The notes under the pieces were generated by a model that made no database searches, was not told where the DNA came from, and saw only the letters and a program-made list of their open reading frames with translations. Shown here one piece after another: positions 25,406 through 38,200 of a stretch of 64,000 nucleotides of DNA. The stretch is taken from positions 8,873,501-8,937,500 of the forward strand of contig NC_090711.1 in assembly GCF_040954835.1 (NCBI RefSeq). Reading direction: 5' to 3'. Source of the DNA: Lepisosteus oculatus (taxonomy: Eukaryota > Chordata > Actinopteri > Semionotiformes > Lepisosteidae). The position numbers and the translations under genes are program-made. Position 1 is the stretch's first letter. Each line of letters begins with the position of its first letter.

Positions 25406-27599
25406 TCCTTAATTTATTTGGCAAACTAATTACCTCTCTACCAGATCTAGGTGGGGCTGCCTTTCAGCTATGGATGACGTTTTATTTTTATTAACATCTT
25501 CTGATATTTAGAAAACAAGGAATCCTTTCAGTTTTGCGATTCACAACAGCAGTGGGAGGAATAGGGGCTCGGTTATCCTTTCTGAAGGACTGACATAAAA
25601 GGCTGCTCAGGGATTGCCCTACAACACCAAAGAGCCACCATGAGAAAAACAATGGCCCAAAAGCCCACCCCCTTTGACTGGGGGATGATCTCCACAGATT
25701 TGTATGGCTCATTAGAGCAACCTACAGAGGTGTCTCCAATTTCACCACCCGTAAGCACTAGACAGCACACACCTGCTTCTCTCAGCAGCTGGAAAAGATG
25801 TGTCATGTGATTCAGTGAAACATCATTAACGACTCTTGTTTCTTCTGTGACTTGTAGACACACTGCGAAGTGATTGATTTTAGTCATCTGACTATCTGAC
25901 TTCTGGATTCTGTTTTGCTGTTTGTTGTGTATCTCACAAATCTACCTGGAACTGAAGTTATATAAGACCCTGAAGTTTGGATGTTTGCTGAGACTGAAGA
26001 AGGTCTGATAGTAGTTTGGTATCTGCGACCAGAAAAACTCTTTAATTCAATTCAGCAAATGAATGACGGTGATAGGTAAAGATTTTAGTAACAGTAAAGT
26101 TTTTCTTTTAAAAATAAGAACAAAGGTTTCATGTTGTACTGAAACATCTGTAACATTTTTCGAGAAAAACAATTTAGTTAAATTAAATTTAATTTAATTT
26201 CAGACTGTAAATACAAATTAACCCTGCTTCTCCTTCTAGCAGATTCTTTACAGGTCTAAGCCTTTTCAAAAAATGACATATAGATGACTCAGTTCCCATT
26301 ATGTTCTCATTCTGTATATAAACTGTAAGGTTATTTCTGTTAAGGCAGGAACGTTTTATTAATGGAGAGAATGGCTTAGAACTGTAATGGAACACGTTGA
26401 TTTTAAATGATCCAAGTTACTGAATATCAATTTTTTTGTCCTGCAATGTGTAGTGTAGTAGTATTTTAGCTTTCCTAAAGATATATCTTTTATAGAGAAA
26501 CAGGGAACTTTAAACAGAGGGGGCATAAACATGTACCCACAGCTGAAAAAAGAACAGAACAGCTGTTCATCTTCATGTCGATTTCCCATCAAACACATTA
26601 TCACATTGCTGAATGCAACTCAGTCAAAAGAGCCTGCATGCAACCTGTCGTGCTATATAGAAAGCCAACGGTCTAAAAATACAAACAATGCAATCGGTTT
26701 TGATCCTTCATTTAAAATACATAACCTGGTTGAGCAGCTTCTCATTTGCAAAACCGGTTAAGTGACAACACATCTGTTCAAAAGATGACGGTGATAATTA
26801 TGGTTATCTTTAATATGTCATCTACATCCTATTACTTATTTATCAGAGTAGGTTGGCTATTACCCTAACCATGTTGTGTAGCTGCAACTTTGAAGCTTGC
26901 AAATGGTGAGTCATAAAACTCAGAAGTGTTGTGTCTGAGACAAAGAGAGATAAAAGCAGGTAATTATGTGGTTCTGAGGTTGTAACGCGTCTTTCGTGCG
27001 TTTTAAAATCATGGGTTTAAAGCCTCGAGGTTTTTAGGAGAGAAACGATTTGGTGTATGATACCAAAACAAAAATTCTGTGGAAAAATCTAAAAACCTAA
27101 AACACTGTATTTTGTAATCGCGAATACCTATATAGCGTAGACGAGGATGAAGTCTTGAAAATGACGATTGACAAACACGATCTGCCCCATTGGTAAACCC
27201 TAAAGAATACAAAGAATAAATAGTTGGAGTAGGGGTCCCTCTTGTGGATTTTTAGTAGAAATGCAACTCGATTTAAATATCGGACAATGATGGTAAAGAT
27301 AACTTCTTCACTCGAGCTGCATAAAAACCTCCAAAGCACATATTGGGTAGGTCTGCAGTGAATTGTCTCTTAAAACAATACTTCTTGTGTCACGCTGAAT
27401 GCTCCGGGGAGAAATATAGGATCATCAGTCCCAGAAGACATTTTACAACTTTTGCCATACAAATAAGGGATGTTTTGCATAACCTATCCACAAGGTTTTT
27501 CAGGGTCTCCCAAAACAGAGCTTAAAACAACAAAAAATGTTGAACCTATTTCTGAACAGGGGGACAACTAAGCTACACAAAGACTAACAAGTATGTCTT
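25406..27599. other. Intergenic stretch without a recognisable gene
   Basis: Nothing recognisable as a gene. The short palindromic TTTAAATT-type sequence near 26170-26200 is simple AT-rich DNA. Frames on the minus strand around 27.0-27.3 kb overlap each other and do not resemble known proteins. Confidence 0.4.
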
Positions 27600-28100
27600 C
27601 ACTCTGTTGTATGTAAATTTATGGAGAGACCAGAGTTAAACTGGAAGTTTTATACAATCTCATTAGGTCATCAACATTGGTTCAGAAAAAGCAGGTTCTG
27701 TTTAATGTGTTTAACAGGCAACAGGAGTGATAATGTGAGCAAAGGTGTTTTTAGAGTTTTCGAAAGCATTTGATAAAATTCCACCAAGAATAGTTTATTC
27801 TGAATCAAAAACAGAAGATAACGCATGGAAATGGATTGAGAAAGAGAGATAAGGGGAGAAGGTGTCTAACTAGAATGAATTTATTGTTGGGGATTCACAG
27901 GGATCAGGCCAGCTGCTACTCGTACTTTATATCAATATGCTTGACTCCGGCATAGTTAACCTGTGAAATTTCCTGTGAGGCAACAGCAAAGACAATTAAA
28001 AAATACTTAAACATTATTCTTCTTTTTCAAGAAGGCAAATGACATTTATTGTAGGAGGGTACAGACGCATGCAAGTAATATAAATGTACTTTGTGAAAGT
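27600..28100 (+). pseudogene. CR1-like LINE reverse-transcriptase remnant
   Basis: With frameshifts and stops, three blocks follow the order of the CR1/L2-type reverse transcriptase. 'HQHWFRKSRFCL' (from about 27668) matches the usual QHGFRKGRSC. 'FLEFSKAFDKIPPRIV' (about 27745-27795) matches the LDFSKAFDKVPH motif. 'QGSGQLLLVLYINMLDSGIV' (about 27900-27960) matches PQGSVLGPLLFLIYINDLDSGI. Weaker similarity to QMKFNVDKCKVMH follows at about 28035-28075. The catalytic FADD motif is not recognisable. The element is old and dead. Neither LINE end could be defined. Confidence 0.7.
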
Positions 28101-29444
28101 ATTAGTAGGCAGGTACTGTGGTAGAAGAAGCTTAAGAAAATGGGCTATAGTATTTCCTAATTATCCTCTTCCAGACAATGTGGAGAAGTGATATTAAAAC
28201 TTGAAATACTAGGGTATAAAGTGAAAACTGTAGAATTTAAATCAAAAAGGTTAATGGTAAGATATACTACTGCTAGTAGGCAACGTACCAGTAAACCTCA
28301 CTGGTTGTGGCACTATAAAGGGTCTTGCTTAGTTAGTACTGTAAATTTACTGTTAGGTTTTTAACTTTGTAACCCCTGAAGTTGTCAAAAACTGCATATT
28401 ACACAGGTCTACTCTTGCCTTCACCAATGCACCAGGGATTTTTTTATTTTGTGCACAAATCTTGTAAGGTCATTTCTATCAGCTACCTTCTCAATAGCGC
28501 AGCAGACTCGTCTGCTACTGCTTTACAGTCCCTGGGAATCATGGGACATGCTACTTGCTAATTTATTCACACTACGTATGACAGGGGCATCTACATCAGT
28601 GAAACATTCTCTTCTCTCATTTTTTTAGTAGGTCAATGAAGGTAAAGAGCTAGCGAGGCCACTGTAAACTGTTTTACCAGGCAAGTAGAGAAAACTTCAG
28701 CTGTTAAAAGAAGCTTTTACTAAAGTAAAAGAAAAATCTAATAATATATATATAATATTATATGCTATAAGCACTAGACAGAATACTCAAATTAAATGTA
28801 AGAGGCTGATTTTTATGGGATATGCAATTATGTCTGCATTTTACTGTCGGCTTTTGGAAAAGCATCATTTGCTGATGTATTTGACATAACAATTTCAGCT
28901 AAGCAGTTGTCTTGCAGTGGTGGGTTCTCCTTGGAATGATACAATTCATTACTTGCAAAAATATTTCTCTGCCCAAAATAAGTATAATGTCACATCCTCC
29001 TTGCCTTTCTGCATTATCTTGCCTGTTCCTGTTGCTCATTCAGATATGGGTGCAGTTTTACCTTTCATTTGAGGGCTGAATCATGCTGGTGGTTTGGTTT
29101 TGCCAACTCAACGTCTCTGGCACAGCAGGGACATCAGATGTTATCGGATTGAAAACATTCACCAACAAACTCTGGAATGAAAGAAAATAAGTTTGCACAA
29201 AAGATCTTTGTCCTCAGTTGTCATCTTAAACTTCAGTACATACATATGTTAAACAAGAAAGGCTGTGCATAGCTTTATGTTAGCAGTATTTTTAGAACAC
29301 ATATTCTCATCTCAGGTCTGAATTAATTGATTTTAGCAACGTTATTCACACTGCAAACATGTACTAACGGTAGTCCAAATGACTTCTTTATTATTCAAAT
29401 AATTTGAATATATATGTCTACTGCTTCATTGGCGTTAAGTTGTA
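28101..29444. other. Intergenic stretch without a recognisable gene
   Basis: A short AT dinucleotide tract lies at about 28741-28765. The first few hundred bases may be unrecognised continuation of the LINE remnant. No host exon seen. Confidence 0.4.
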
Positions 29445-29598
29445 AAAACTTATATGATGCAAAGGAACAAGTAATAGGTTTATTCCATGCTGAATTCTTT
29501 TCTTCTTTTTTTCAGCATGGAATAAACCTATTACTTGTTCCTTTGCAGCCTACGCATGCTGACGCAGCTACCCACCTGAACTAAAACTTATATGATGC
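29445..29598 (-). repeat. Fold-back retroposon, short form, with 16-bp target duplication (copy 2 of family A)
   Basis: The insert 29461-29582 (122 bp) is flanked by perfect direct repeats AAAACTTATATGATGC at 29445-29460 and 29583-29598. Read on the minus strand it starts with the head AGTTCAGGTGGGTAGCTGC, then the unit ending 'TTTATTCCATGCTGAA', a short A/G linker, and a perfect reverse of the unit ending 'ACTTGTTCCTTT'. Head and unit match the copy at 9763, but the inner arm with 'GGAGCC..GGCTCC' is absent. A duplication of this length suggests a target-primed or staggered-cut retroposition event. Confidence 0.8.
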
Positions 29599-30640
29599 TT
29601 GCCTTGAGGTTAGGGCGCCCCCTTCTGTTAGCTGAAATAATTGCACCACAGTTCCTTCAATTGTGACAGTATATCCATCCATTTTCAGTACAAATTTCTT
29701 GGTAAGGGTCAAATTATTCTTAGCACAATTATATTTGGTAACAAAATATGTTGAATGTTGTCCCAACTCACTTTTTAGTTTCTTTCTCAGTATTTTCTCT
29801 TTCACTATTAGGATTTCTAAACCTATAGATTTGTCATTATTCTGATTGTAATCTGCAGCAGGTGAGCTGTTTTTGTATTGCCAGTTGTACCTCCCATATA
29901 ATCTCAGATTATGAAATAAAAATGATGCAAATGAAGGCCATATGTGAATTTCAAGATATTTTAATAACAAAAGGGGGAAAATTGATTAAGACTGAAAAAA
30001 CTTGAAATAATGCTGCTAATATGCAATACAAGAACAGTAAAATACAGTGTGCAGCTGAAAGAGAACAACGATAATGGACAATGGCAAACAAGGCAGTTCG
30101 GGAATAGGTAAATAAATAATTGCAGATTTATACAGAAACAAATGCTGAAAATAACACAAAATCTCTATTACTTGTACACTGTACAAAAGTATAATGGGGT
30201 CACAGAATAATAAAGAAATAAAGGTTAACATAGTAACTTCCAAAACACTTTTAATATCTTTCATGGTTCTCTGAACATCCTTACATTGTTCCAGCATTCC
30301 AACTCATAAGGCCTGATGCAAATTATTCCATTATCTCCCTTGTAGATCAAGCTTACCCTTTATTGCCAAAAGGGCAACAAAAGGGATATCCATATCTATT
30401 CCTGCATTCCTGATAATTCTGATGATTAAGTGGATATTTACTCTGACTCAACGCCTTTCGTTGTTTTTTAGATATTAATGATAGAACTGGTTTCATCAAT
30501 AAAAATCTAGTATTATTTTGTTTTAGTTGATTGATCTTTTTCAATGTTAAATGTATTGTAATGATTAACCATATACATATTATAAAATGTATCTTAACCT
30601 GAAATTATCTTTATTTTCTCTGTATCTGTTTAATATACAA
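29599..30640. other. AT-rich stretch with an unrecognised open frame on the minus strand
   Basis: A 129-codon open frame runs on the minus strand over 29581-29970 and ends in the flank of the fold-back insertion. Its residue mix (for example 'CAKNNLTLTKKFVLKMDGYT') is not obviously low complexity. I recognise no domain, no signal peptide and no splice context. It may be chance in AT-rich DNA or a remnant. Confidence 0.3.
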
Positions 30641-30644
30641 GTGA

Positions 30645-31370
30645 CATGTCTTGTAGTTCTTAATCAGTTTTATCCAAACTGGAAGAGAATTGTCATGTCC
30701 ATGTGGTCAACATGGATGACTAGTTACACCGCTGAGATCTCAGACCAAGTAAGGCACAAGCTTTGTCATGCATGCTCCATATTCACCCTTCCAATGCTTC
30801 AAGGGAATTAAACATCTTCCTGGATATTCAGTCTGAAACTCATCTGGTGGAATCACATTGACTGTATACCTGAGATGGATGATAATCAGATCAGTCATGA
30901 AGCTGGATCACCTTTAGAAATGAGACACTTTGGACATCTGCCCTAGCAGTTTCAAAGTGTGAGAATATTATGGCTCCAGTGTGGATTCTTTCCCATCAGC
31001 AGATGGTTGATGTAGAATCTCACATTGACATGCACATCAGTTTGTGTGATTAAGATGATCATTCCTGGGAATCCCAGTGGACATACACTAGACAGAGAGA
31101 GGAATGGGCTTCATTAGTATATAGATCCGTGTATGGTCAATGAGAACTGGTGGGTATTCTACATACTGTACTACCCAAACTATGGGCAGCACAAGTCATG
31201 GAACATGAAAATCAATGCCTATCTCATCAAACTTGAGGGTGAGCTTTACAACAGTCTCTACACCTACAGACAAAGCTAAATATTGACACCTAAGAAGAAT
31301 ATTGATTTTACAAACGTCAGGAACAAAGTTGGTGAATATTTACGAAGAGTACTTTTACCTGGTCTCTAAA
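30645..31370 (+). pseudogene. Coding-like remnant of unknown origin
   Basis: Several short frames in different phases have unusually protein-like composition. An example is 'NENWWVFYILYYPNYGQHKS' at about 31138-31198, continuing into a basic helical-looking stretch before a stop near 31275. Other stretches around 30690-30810 and 30960-31040 are also open and less AT-rich than their surroundings. The phase changes suggest a decayed coding sequence (processed pseudogene or transposon). I do not recognise the family, and the call could be wrong. Confidence 0.3.
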
Positions 31371-31807
31371 TATACCATATATTAGGGAAAAATACTTAAA
31401 ATAAAATGCACACAAAACAAGTTCAGAACTTCATCCAATAATTCCCTTCCTATGTGCTATTCACAAAAATGCACAGCATAAATTATCTGTAGTACGCATG
31501 TATTGCTTTCTGTTTGTTTACCACAGCTGGTGTTTGGGTCCATTCACAAATATGCAAGCTTATTTATACAAAAACAATAAACAGGACTAACTCAACAAAG
31601 GCCCTTTTCCATGTTTCTATATTATTAAAGAAAGTTCCATGTTGCTACCATGTGCATTTTATCCTTGAACAGGAAACTGGGAACATACAGTATATACAGG
31701 TCTTCCTAAAATTGTCTTGCATGAAGAAAACGGCAGAGATTGGGATAGATTGAATATCCTGCATCCAGCTGAAGACTTTGAGAAGGATATAACTAGGTTC
31801 AGGCTCA

Positions 31808-32224
31808 TCAGAGTTCCAGCATTGTCCTAAAGTGTTGTGCCCTGTGGGCTAGCTCTTTGGCAAAGTCCTGGGCTTCCTGCAGAGCTATTTTCTCTGGGTA
31901 ATGCACTGCTGCTTTCTTGGTGGCTACAGCCAGCTGTTTGAGCAGGGCACAGAGGTGATTACTCTTGCAGAGCAGGTCCTGGTTAGTATCCCTACTGTGT
32001 GCCTCCCGGCACAAGGTGTTCACCAGCTTCTGGCCCACCATGATCACAAGCTTGCTGTGGGCAATGAACTTCTCAGGCGGCTGGCCCTCCACCAGGCTGC
32101 CAATGAATACAGAGATGGCTTTCTGCAGCGCTCCGAAGTAAAGCTTGCAGTGCTCTGAATATGGTAGCTTCTGCTTCTCTTCAGCTTTCCTTGGAGAACA
32201 TGGGGCTGTCTTCTTTGGCTCTAC
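31808..32224 (-). CDS. cass4: CASS4 last coding exon: C-terminal Cas domain and stop
   Basis: The acceptor TTTGCCAG lies just above 32224 and is read into GTAGAGCC in phase 0. The exon has 138 codons and ends with a TGA at 31808-31810. It carries the C-terminal Cas homology domain, a four-helix FAT-like fold that mediates dimerisation and partner binding: 'SEHCKLYFGALQKAI', 'FIAHSKLVIMVGQKLV' and 'YPEKIALQEAQDFAKEL' line up with conserved blocks of the family. The HSKxVI block is intact. No clear polyadenylation signal was found within the next few hundred bases on this strand. Confidence 0.93.
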   Translation of the reverse strand, partial: VEPKKTAPCSPRKAEEKQKLPYSEHCKLYFGALQKAISVFIGSLVEGQPPEKFIAHSKLVIMVGQKLVNTLCREAHSRDTNQDLLCKSNHLCALLKQLAVATKKAAVHYPEKIALQEAQDFAKELAHRAQHFRTMLEL

Positions 32225-35200
32225 CTGGCAAAGACAGGCAAACAAACATTGCAGAATACTTCATATATAGTCTAAGGCTTAGATTGTATTTAACAGTCAA
32301 GAGTAAGAAACACCTGAAAGCCATATGTTAGTTATGTATGAATGATATACTATCGCTTTGCAAATGATAGACAACGTGTGTGTATTGACTAACTAGGTAC
32401 TTTTGGCCAATAAATAATGCATACCTGCATGTTTTACGTTATTATCCTTGTGTTAGGCACTCAACGACAAGCTGTATTTCAGAAATAAAGTTGTCATGAA
32501 TGCCTTACAGGTGTCTCCTATTCTGAAAGGTATCCAGAAGTGTGCACTCACTATGCCTATAAAGCAAAAAATTGAAATTCCTTTTACATCTGTCTTTCTA
32601 ATATGAATGCTTAACAATGTACAGTATTTTGTCTACTTCTTGTTTTACTAATCAATGTAATTGATTGATTAGAGGCTGTGGTAGATCAAGGATTTAAAAC
32701 ATTTAATAATCAAAAAGTAGATGGAAAGGTAACAATCTGAGAAATAAATATAAAAAAGAATGAAGTTTGCAGTAACATTGCTCTGTTACTGTAATGTGAG
32801 CACTTAAAAACAGGAGCAAACCCATATACAGTGTGCATCACAAAAAGCTAGTTCTAGTTATAACTTTTTCTGTAATTATTCATGTACTTCTTATAGGACA
32901 AAAGTGGGTTGCCTTTGGAGACACAAACTGCAGAGTAACTGAGAAACCAAAATAAAATAACATACAATATTTTGTTGCTAACCTAAAAGAGACAAAACTG
33001 TATTTCAGGAATAGTTTTTGTTTAATAAGTACACTTTTTGGCAAATTTCTGCCAGAAGCCTCATTGAAAGTGTCTGCCAGCCCCTGTGACTGTTTCAGTG
33101 CACTTGGCTCAGCACTGGTGTGGGGGAGAATGTGCAGAAACAGTTGTGCCAACTTCAACTGGGACTGTACTTCGGGGACCTGTTATTGGCAAGGTATGTT
33201 TATTACAATCCACAAGAGGGAGTCTCACTTCTTCATATTATTACACTGTTTGTTCCGTGATGATCTAATTTCCACAAAAACAGGAACTGTATGCATGACT
33301 GCATTTTAATTATTCACTTAATCTCTTCAGTCATTAAATTCACCCAGGAGAAAATTGATTCACATTCAATTTCAGATTGAGTAAATGAAGATCCCATGCT
33401 TAGACTAGGTCATGTAAAGATGTCACATTTTCAAGAATGACGGCTTATCCCTTGCTGTGTCTTATTGTCATCTCATTGGTCTATGCAGGGTTTGACTCTG
33501 GCCTTGTGGAAAGGCATCTTGTGCACTGATATGGACCCAATCAAGTTCTGTTAGGATTTGGGGAGAATCCTTGAACTTGAAAGAAGGAAAGTTATGCCTC
33601 TGTCAAAGTCTTCATTCTCTTACCTGTTGTTCAGAAGAGTTTTGGCTGCCTAACTTTGACCTCTTGTTCTCCAGCTGAAGTCTCCTTTGCTGTTCGAACT
33701 CCTCCTTCCTCTGAAAGACAAGAATACCTCCATCAGCATCTCTTGAGAGAATAATGAACACACAGGCCATACTTAAGGGATTTATAATTCATGCTGTTCT
33801 TATGCTGTATACAAATGATACAAAAAATAATAGTAGTACAGAATAATTTTCTCTTCCACCATAGGATGTTTCCCCTTCATTGAAAGCTGCATTATGTAGA
33901 AATGTAAGCCACATTTAGAGACATTGTGCAAATAACTTGTTGCTGTTTTGTATTATTTCAATCAACAACAAAAAGTTTATTTAGGTTAAGCCTCTTAAAT
34001 ATGCACCCCATGTATCAAAACTGACAACTTAAGATCCATACATCCATTTTCTAATTGCTTTATCCAATATGGGGTTGATGATGAGGCAGAGCCTATTCTG
34101 GCAAGCAGCAGGTGCAAGGTAGGATAGAACGTGGATGGGCCACTAGTCAGTCGTGGTAAACTAGGTTATGTTATAAAAACTAAGAAGAGCCAATTACCTG
34201 CAGCTGTACGTAGTCATTGTCTTCTCCTCCCGAGTCACTTGTCTCTTTACACCCGGCAAAGATCTTCTTCTTCTTATCTGATTCACTGATGGTCGTGGGG
34301 GTGTCTGCCTCTTTCTGCGAAGGCCTGAAAAGCAGTTTGCCATTGGCGTTGAGAATGGACACCAGCCGCTTGACGTCTTCGGGCACCGTACGGGCCACCA
34401 TGACAAAACGGTCCAGCTGGTCAGGGGGCGTGGCCTGGCTGGGGTCCTGGGCGAGGGTGTCCAGCCGCCAGCCGTCCTGCTTCAGTATCCTCTCAGCCTC
34501 ACGCAGGATGAGACCAGAGTCGACCACGATGGCCAGCTGCTTGTGGAGCCGGCCCTGCAGGTTGGCGTCTGTCAGCCGCCTGGCGTTGCCCCTCACGTCA
34601 GCGGCGAAGCTCATGAAGTCGGTGAGCGAGCCGGCGATGTCCTCAGTCGCGCTGCGGACCTCCTCCAAGTGCACACTGAGGTGCTCCCTGCTCCTCCAGA
34701 GGCTGCTCACGAAAACCATGAGTCGTGACACAGCCCGGCACACCGCCTCTTGTAGCTCCACCAGCCGCTTGCTGGCCTCCTCCTGAGTGAGTGTCACCTC
34801 TCGGACAGGCTCTGGGGATGAGGAGCTCAGCGCTGCAGAGTCACAGGAGCTGGCCGAGGAGGTGGAAGAGGTAGAGGAAGTGGAAACTGTGCTGCTGCGC
34901 TGGCTGTCCACCCCCGACACGCATGGTGCCTCCCTGTCCTCCTCCCCACCCTGCAGAAGAGAGTCCCTTGAAGTGGGCACGTCGTAAAGGGGGTGTGAGC
35001 CTGAGCTCACCTCCTCCCTCCCAGGAAACCCATGGGGCAAGTCGTTCATTGGGCCGGGCATCCCCCTACGCAGCGTGGGCACATGGCCTCGCAGGGCATC
35101 ACTGGGGTATCTGGGGATGACTTGCTCCTGGATAGTTGGGGGAACTAGATGAAAAGACCCCTCATTCTTTACCCGGGAATGGAAGATTTTGTACACAGGA

Positions 35201-38200
35201 CCTTTGTTTTGAGCATCGGGGGGACTTCCGTTCCCTTGGGGTTGTCTTAGATCAGTGCTGGGCTTAGGGATGTCATATAAAGAGTGGGTCAGAGTGGGGT
35301 TTTGGGGACTCCCAATGCGGGCAGGCAAAGTATCATAGAAGAGCTGTCTCCCACTTGCTGGTCCCTTTGTAGGCAGTGTGCTACAGGATTCTTGATTCAA
35401 GTCTTGTTTCTCTGGCGTAACAGGGACATCATAGATCCACTCAGACTTGCGTGGGTTGGGAAGGGTGCTATATCCGCCTGCCAGCCTCTTCTGAGCCTCA
35501 TCTGTCAATGATGTGGGGATGTCATAGCAGGGATCCTGGTGGACTGAGGGTGGAACAGCATAGACCTTTGAGAAAGACCAAAAGGAAAAACAGTTGAGTC
35601 TTTTTTCGCAGAAGCATCTCTTGGTTACCACTTTTATAAATGTGAAATAAACTGATCATGATGTTTAGAAAACACCTACAGCTGTAAAAGAAAAAGAGAC
35701 AGCTCAGAGCTCAACAGCAGAATCAAGCAGAATAATAAAATAGTGTCTTCAAACAGACATTGGAGAAGGCTGCAAAGACAGATCTGAACATCTAGGGGCG
35801 TGTAATGTACTGTAAAACAATGCTCTTAAGACTCCTTTTTCTACTAAGCGTGGAAAACTCTGAAATGAGCTTCAGAATCAAGATAAAAAGCTGAACAAAA
35901 TGTTAAAAAGCTGTGAAGAGGTGGTGGGCAACCCACATTCTCAACAGTTTGGACTGTAAACCCCCAACCCCCCCCTCCCCACGGCATAGAACCTGGAAAC
36001 AATTGTTAATTTGTTCACTTTGGCAAATACTTTGCAGTAACTATGAGCAGGCCTGGAATTAAAACCAGATCCACCCAGTGCCCTACTGCAGAACCATGCA
36101 ACAGCAGTGTTCAGTGATGGTTTTAATTGGATAGGTCAGAAGCAGATAAGGCCAGAGAAAGAATTCATGTTAGTATACTTTGTACTGACATTGCTCACGT
36201 TGGCAGCGCTGTCCTTGGCACTCTCGAGAATTTCGTAGGTCTGTTGAAGCTCAGAGCGGGTTGTGAATAAGGAGGTCTTCCTTGTCATTGGCCGGGTAGC
36301 TGGCATCTGGAAAGGAAGAAAGGCTATTTCCGTTAGCTGAGCTATTTCTTTCATGCACACCAAAAACTCTCAGGTGAGCTGCAAAGATCTTCCCACAAAC
36401 AGCAGAGATGATTGTGCATACATCTTCCATGCTTTTGTATTGTGGAGCCATTCGCCATTGTCCAGAGTGCCTACAGCAGAGGTAGTATTGTCTAGAGGAC
36501 TGGTGCACCTCTTGCTGGTAAAAGCATTCACACACAGTACAGATGGGCACACATATGAACAAAGACACTGGAAGACATGAAAACTCAAGACGTGCGCACA
36601 GAGGCACAGATATAAACAAACAAAAGGCAGAGGAACTGACCGTGAAGAGAGAGCTCCGACGACTTAGTGTTGGGACATCATATACTTCCTTGCTGGGGCA
36701 GGAGAGTCTGGGGACACAACTTGTCATCCCCCCAAGTGACATACATGCCTGCACAGAGACAAGGAGGAAGAGAAACACCAGTTTAGTACTTCTCGTGCTA
36801 TTTCAATAGGTGAAAATTACAGTAAAACTATTGATTTAATTTTTAACCCACTACTTTAAGCTTTCTACAGTTCCGATGGAATCAAAAAAGTTCAGAGCTG
36901 AAACTCTGTCGGCAGCACTGTGGCGGGGTTATTAGCACTATTGCCTCAAAGCTGTGGGGTTCTGGATTTGATTCTAGATTCCACGTGTAGAATTTGAATG
37001 TCTTTCCCATGTTTATATGGGTTTTAGCACATGTTTTGGTTTCCTCTCAAAGACAGTGCAGTTAGAGTTAATTGGATTCTTGGAGATGTCCGTTTTTACA
37101 GAGGTTTTACAGAAGTTACACTTGGGTTATGAGAATGGGAATACAGAGCAACAAAAACAAGCCATAAAATGGCCCTTTGTGCTTTTTCTGAAGGTCTTAT
37201 ATTCTTTGTGAAGCCACACAGCCAAAGGAAGGAGCGGAGTGGTTCTCTCTTTTTGTTAAATCTGGAGCAGCCAGAATAAGAACGAGTTAATCTCAAAGAT
37301 TAAGGCAGACCCCAGACAGGTTATTGATATTTACTTAACCCCTACCCAATTCTACACTACTGGTCTACCTTGCTGTGGTTTTCAGATACAGCCGAGAAGC
37401 TTAAAGTCTTACTAAATCCTACCTCACTGCAATGTACGAAGTAAAGTGAAGAATAAGCAACATCCATGATGGCTCCAGCCATTATTCTGTCACTAAACAT
37501 TCAACGTGTCCTTACTTGATTGTGATGCAGCGTTCCATCCTATCTTTCTCCTACCTGTTATGGTCCTTGTGTACCACGTGACCAAAGGAAAGTGCTTACA
37601 ATTATATCAAAATTCTCCTTTTCCAGATAGGTGTACTACAGTGTATGCAGACCTCCTCAGCCTTTTCTGTTTGATGTTTCATCTATCCATCCATAGTTAA
37701 GTGCTAACCATCATGCTACAATGTCACCCAATATGTCTATTAGTCAAAGTTGATTTTCTTGTTTATTTAAGCTTTCCTAATTTGAGCCTGTACTATTGGC
37801 TAAATGTGCTGTAGCCCACTGTTTCCTCTTAGGATTATTTTGGCACTGGTCTCTAGGGGAACAGGCCATGAAATGTTTTGTTTTCAAGGTATATGGGTAT
37901 AGTGTGACAGATGAATGGAGAATTACATAAGTTTGATTTAATTAGCTTCTAGTATCTGTATTATCGATGATGGATGGGTGGCTTAATCTTATCAGGAAAG
38001 ATTAGAAAGCCTTACTTACTTTACCACCAGCCAGGAGCCATTAGTTTAAAACTCATTCTTTGTTTTGTGCTAGTGCCAGTATGATTGAGGAGATAGGTGT
38101 ATAGCTGGGGGTTGGGGGTATGTTTGTCATGGAGGGGGGAGGGAGTGAAACTGGGTAGTTTGAGAAAAATGGGGCCTCTTCATACTATTGTTCCTGATTT

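Noticed and set aside
34217..34786. 189-codon open frame on the plus strand
   Set aside because: Antisense shadow of the large CASS4 exon.
36251..36778. 175-codon open frame on the minus strand read as one protein
   Set aside because: It runs through a CASS4 intron; only the YDVP part is a real exon (36641-36748), and exon 4 uses another frame.
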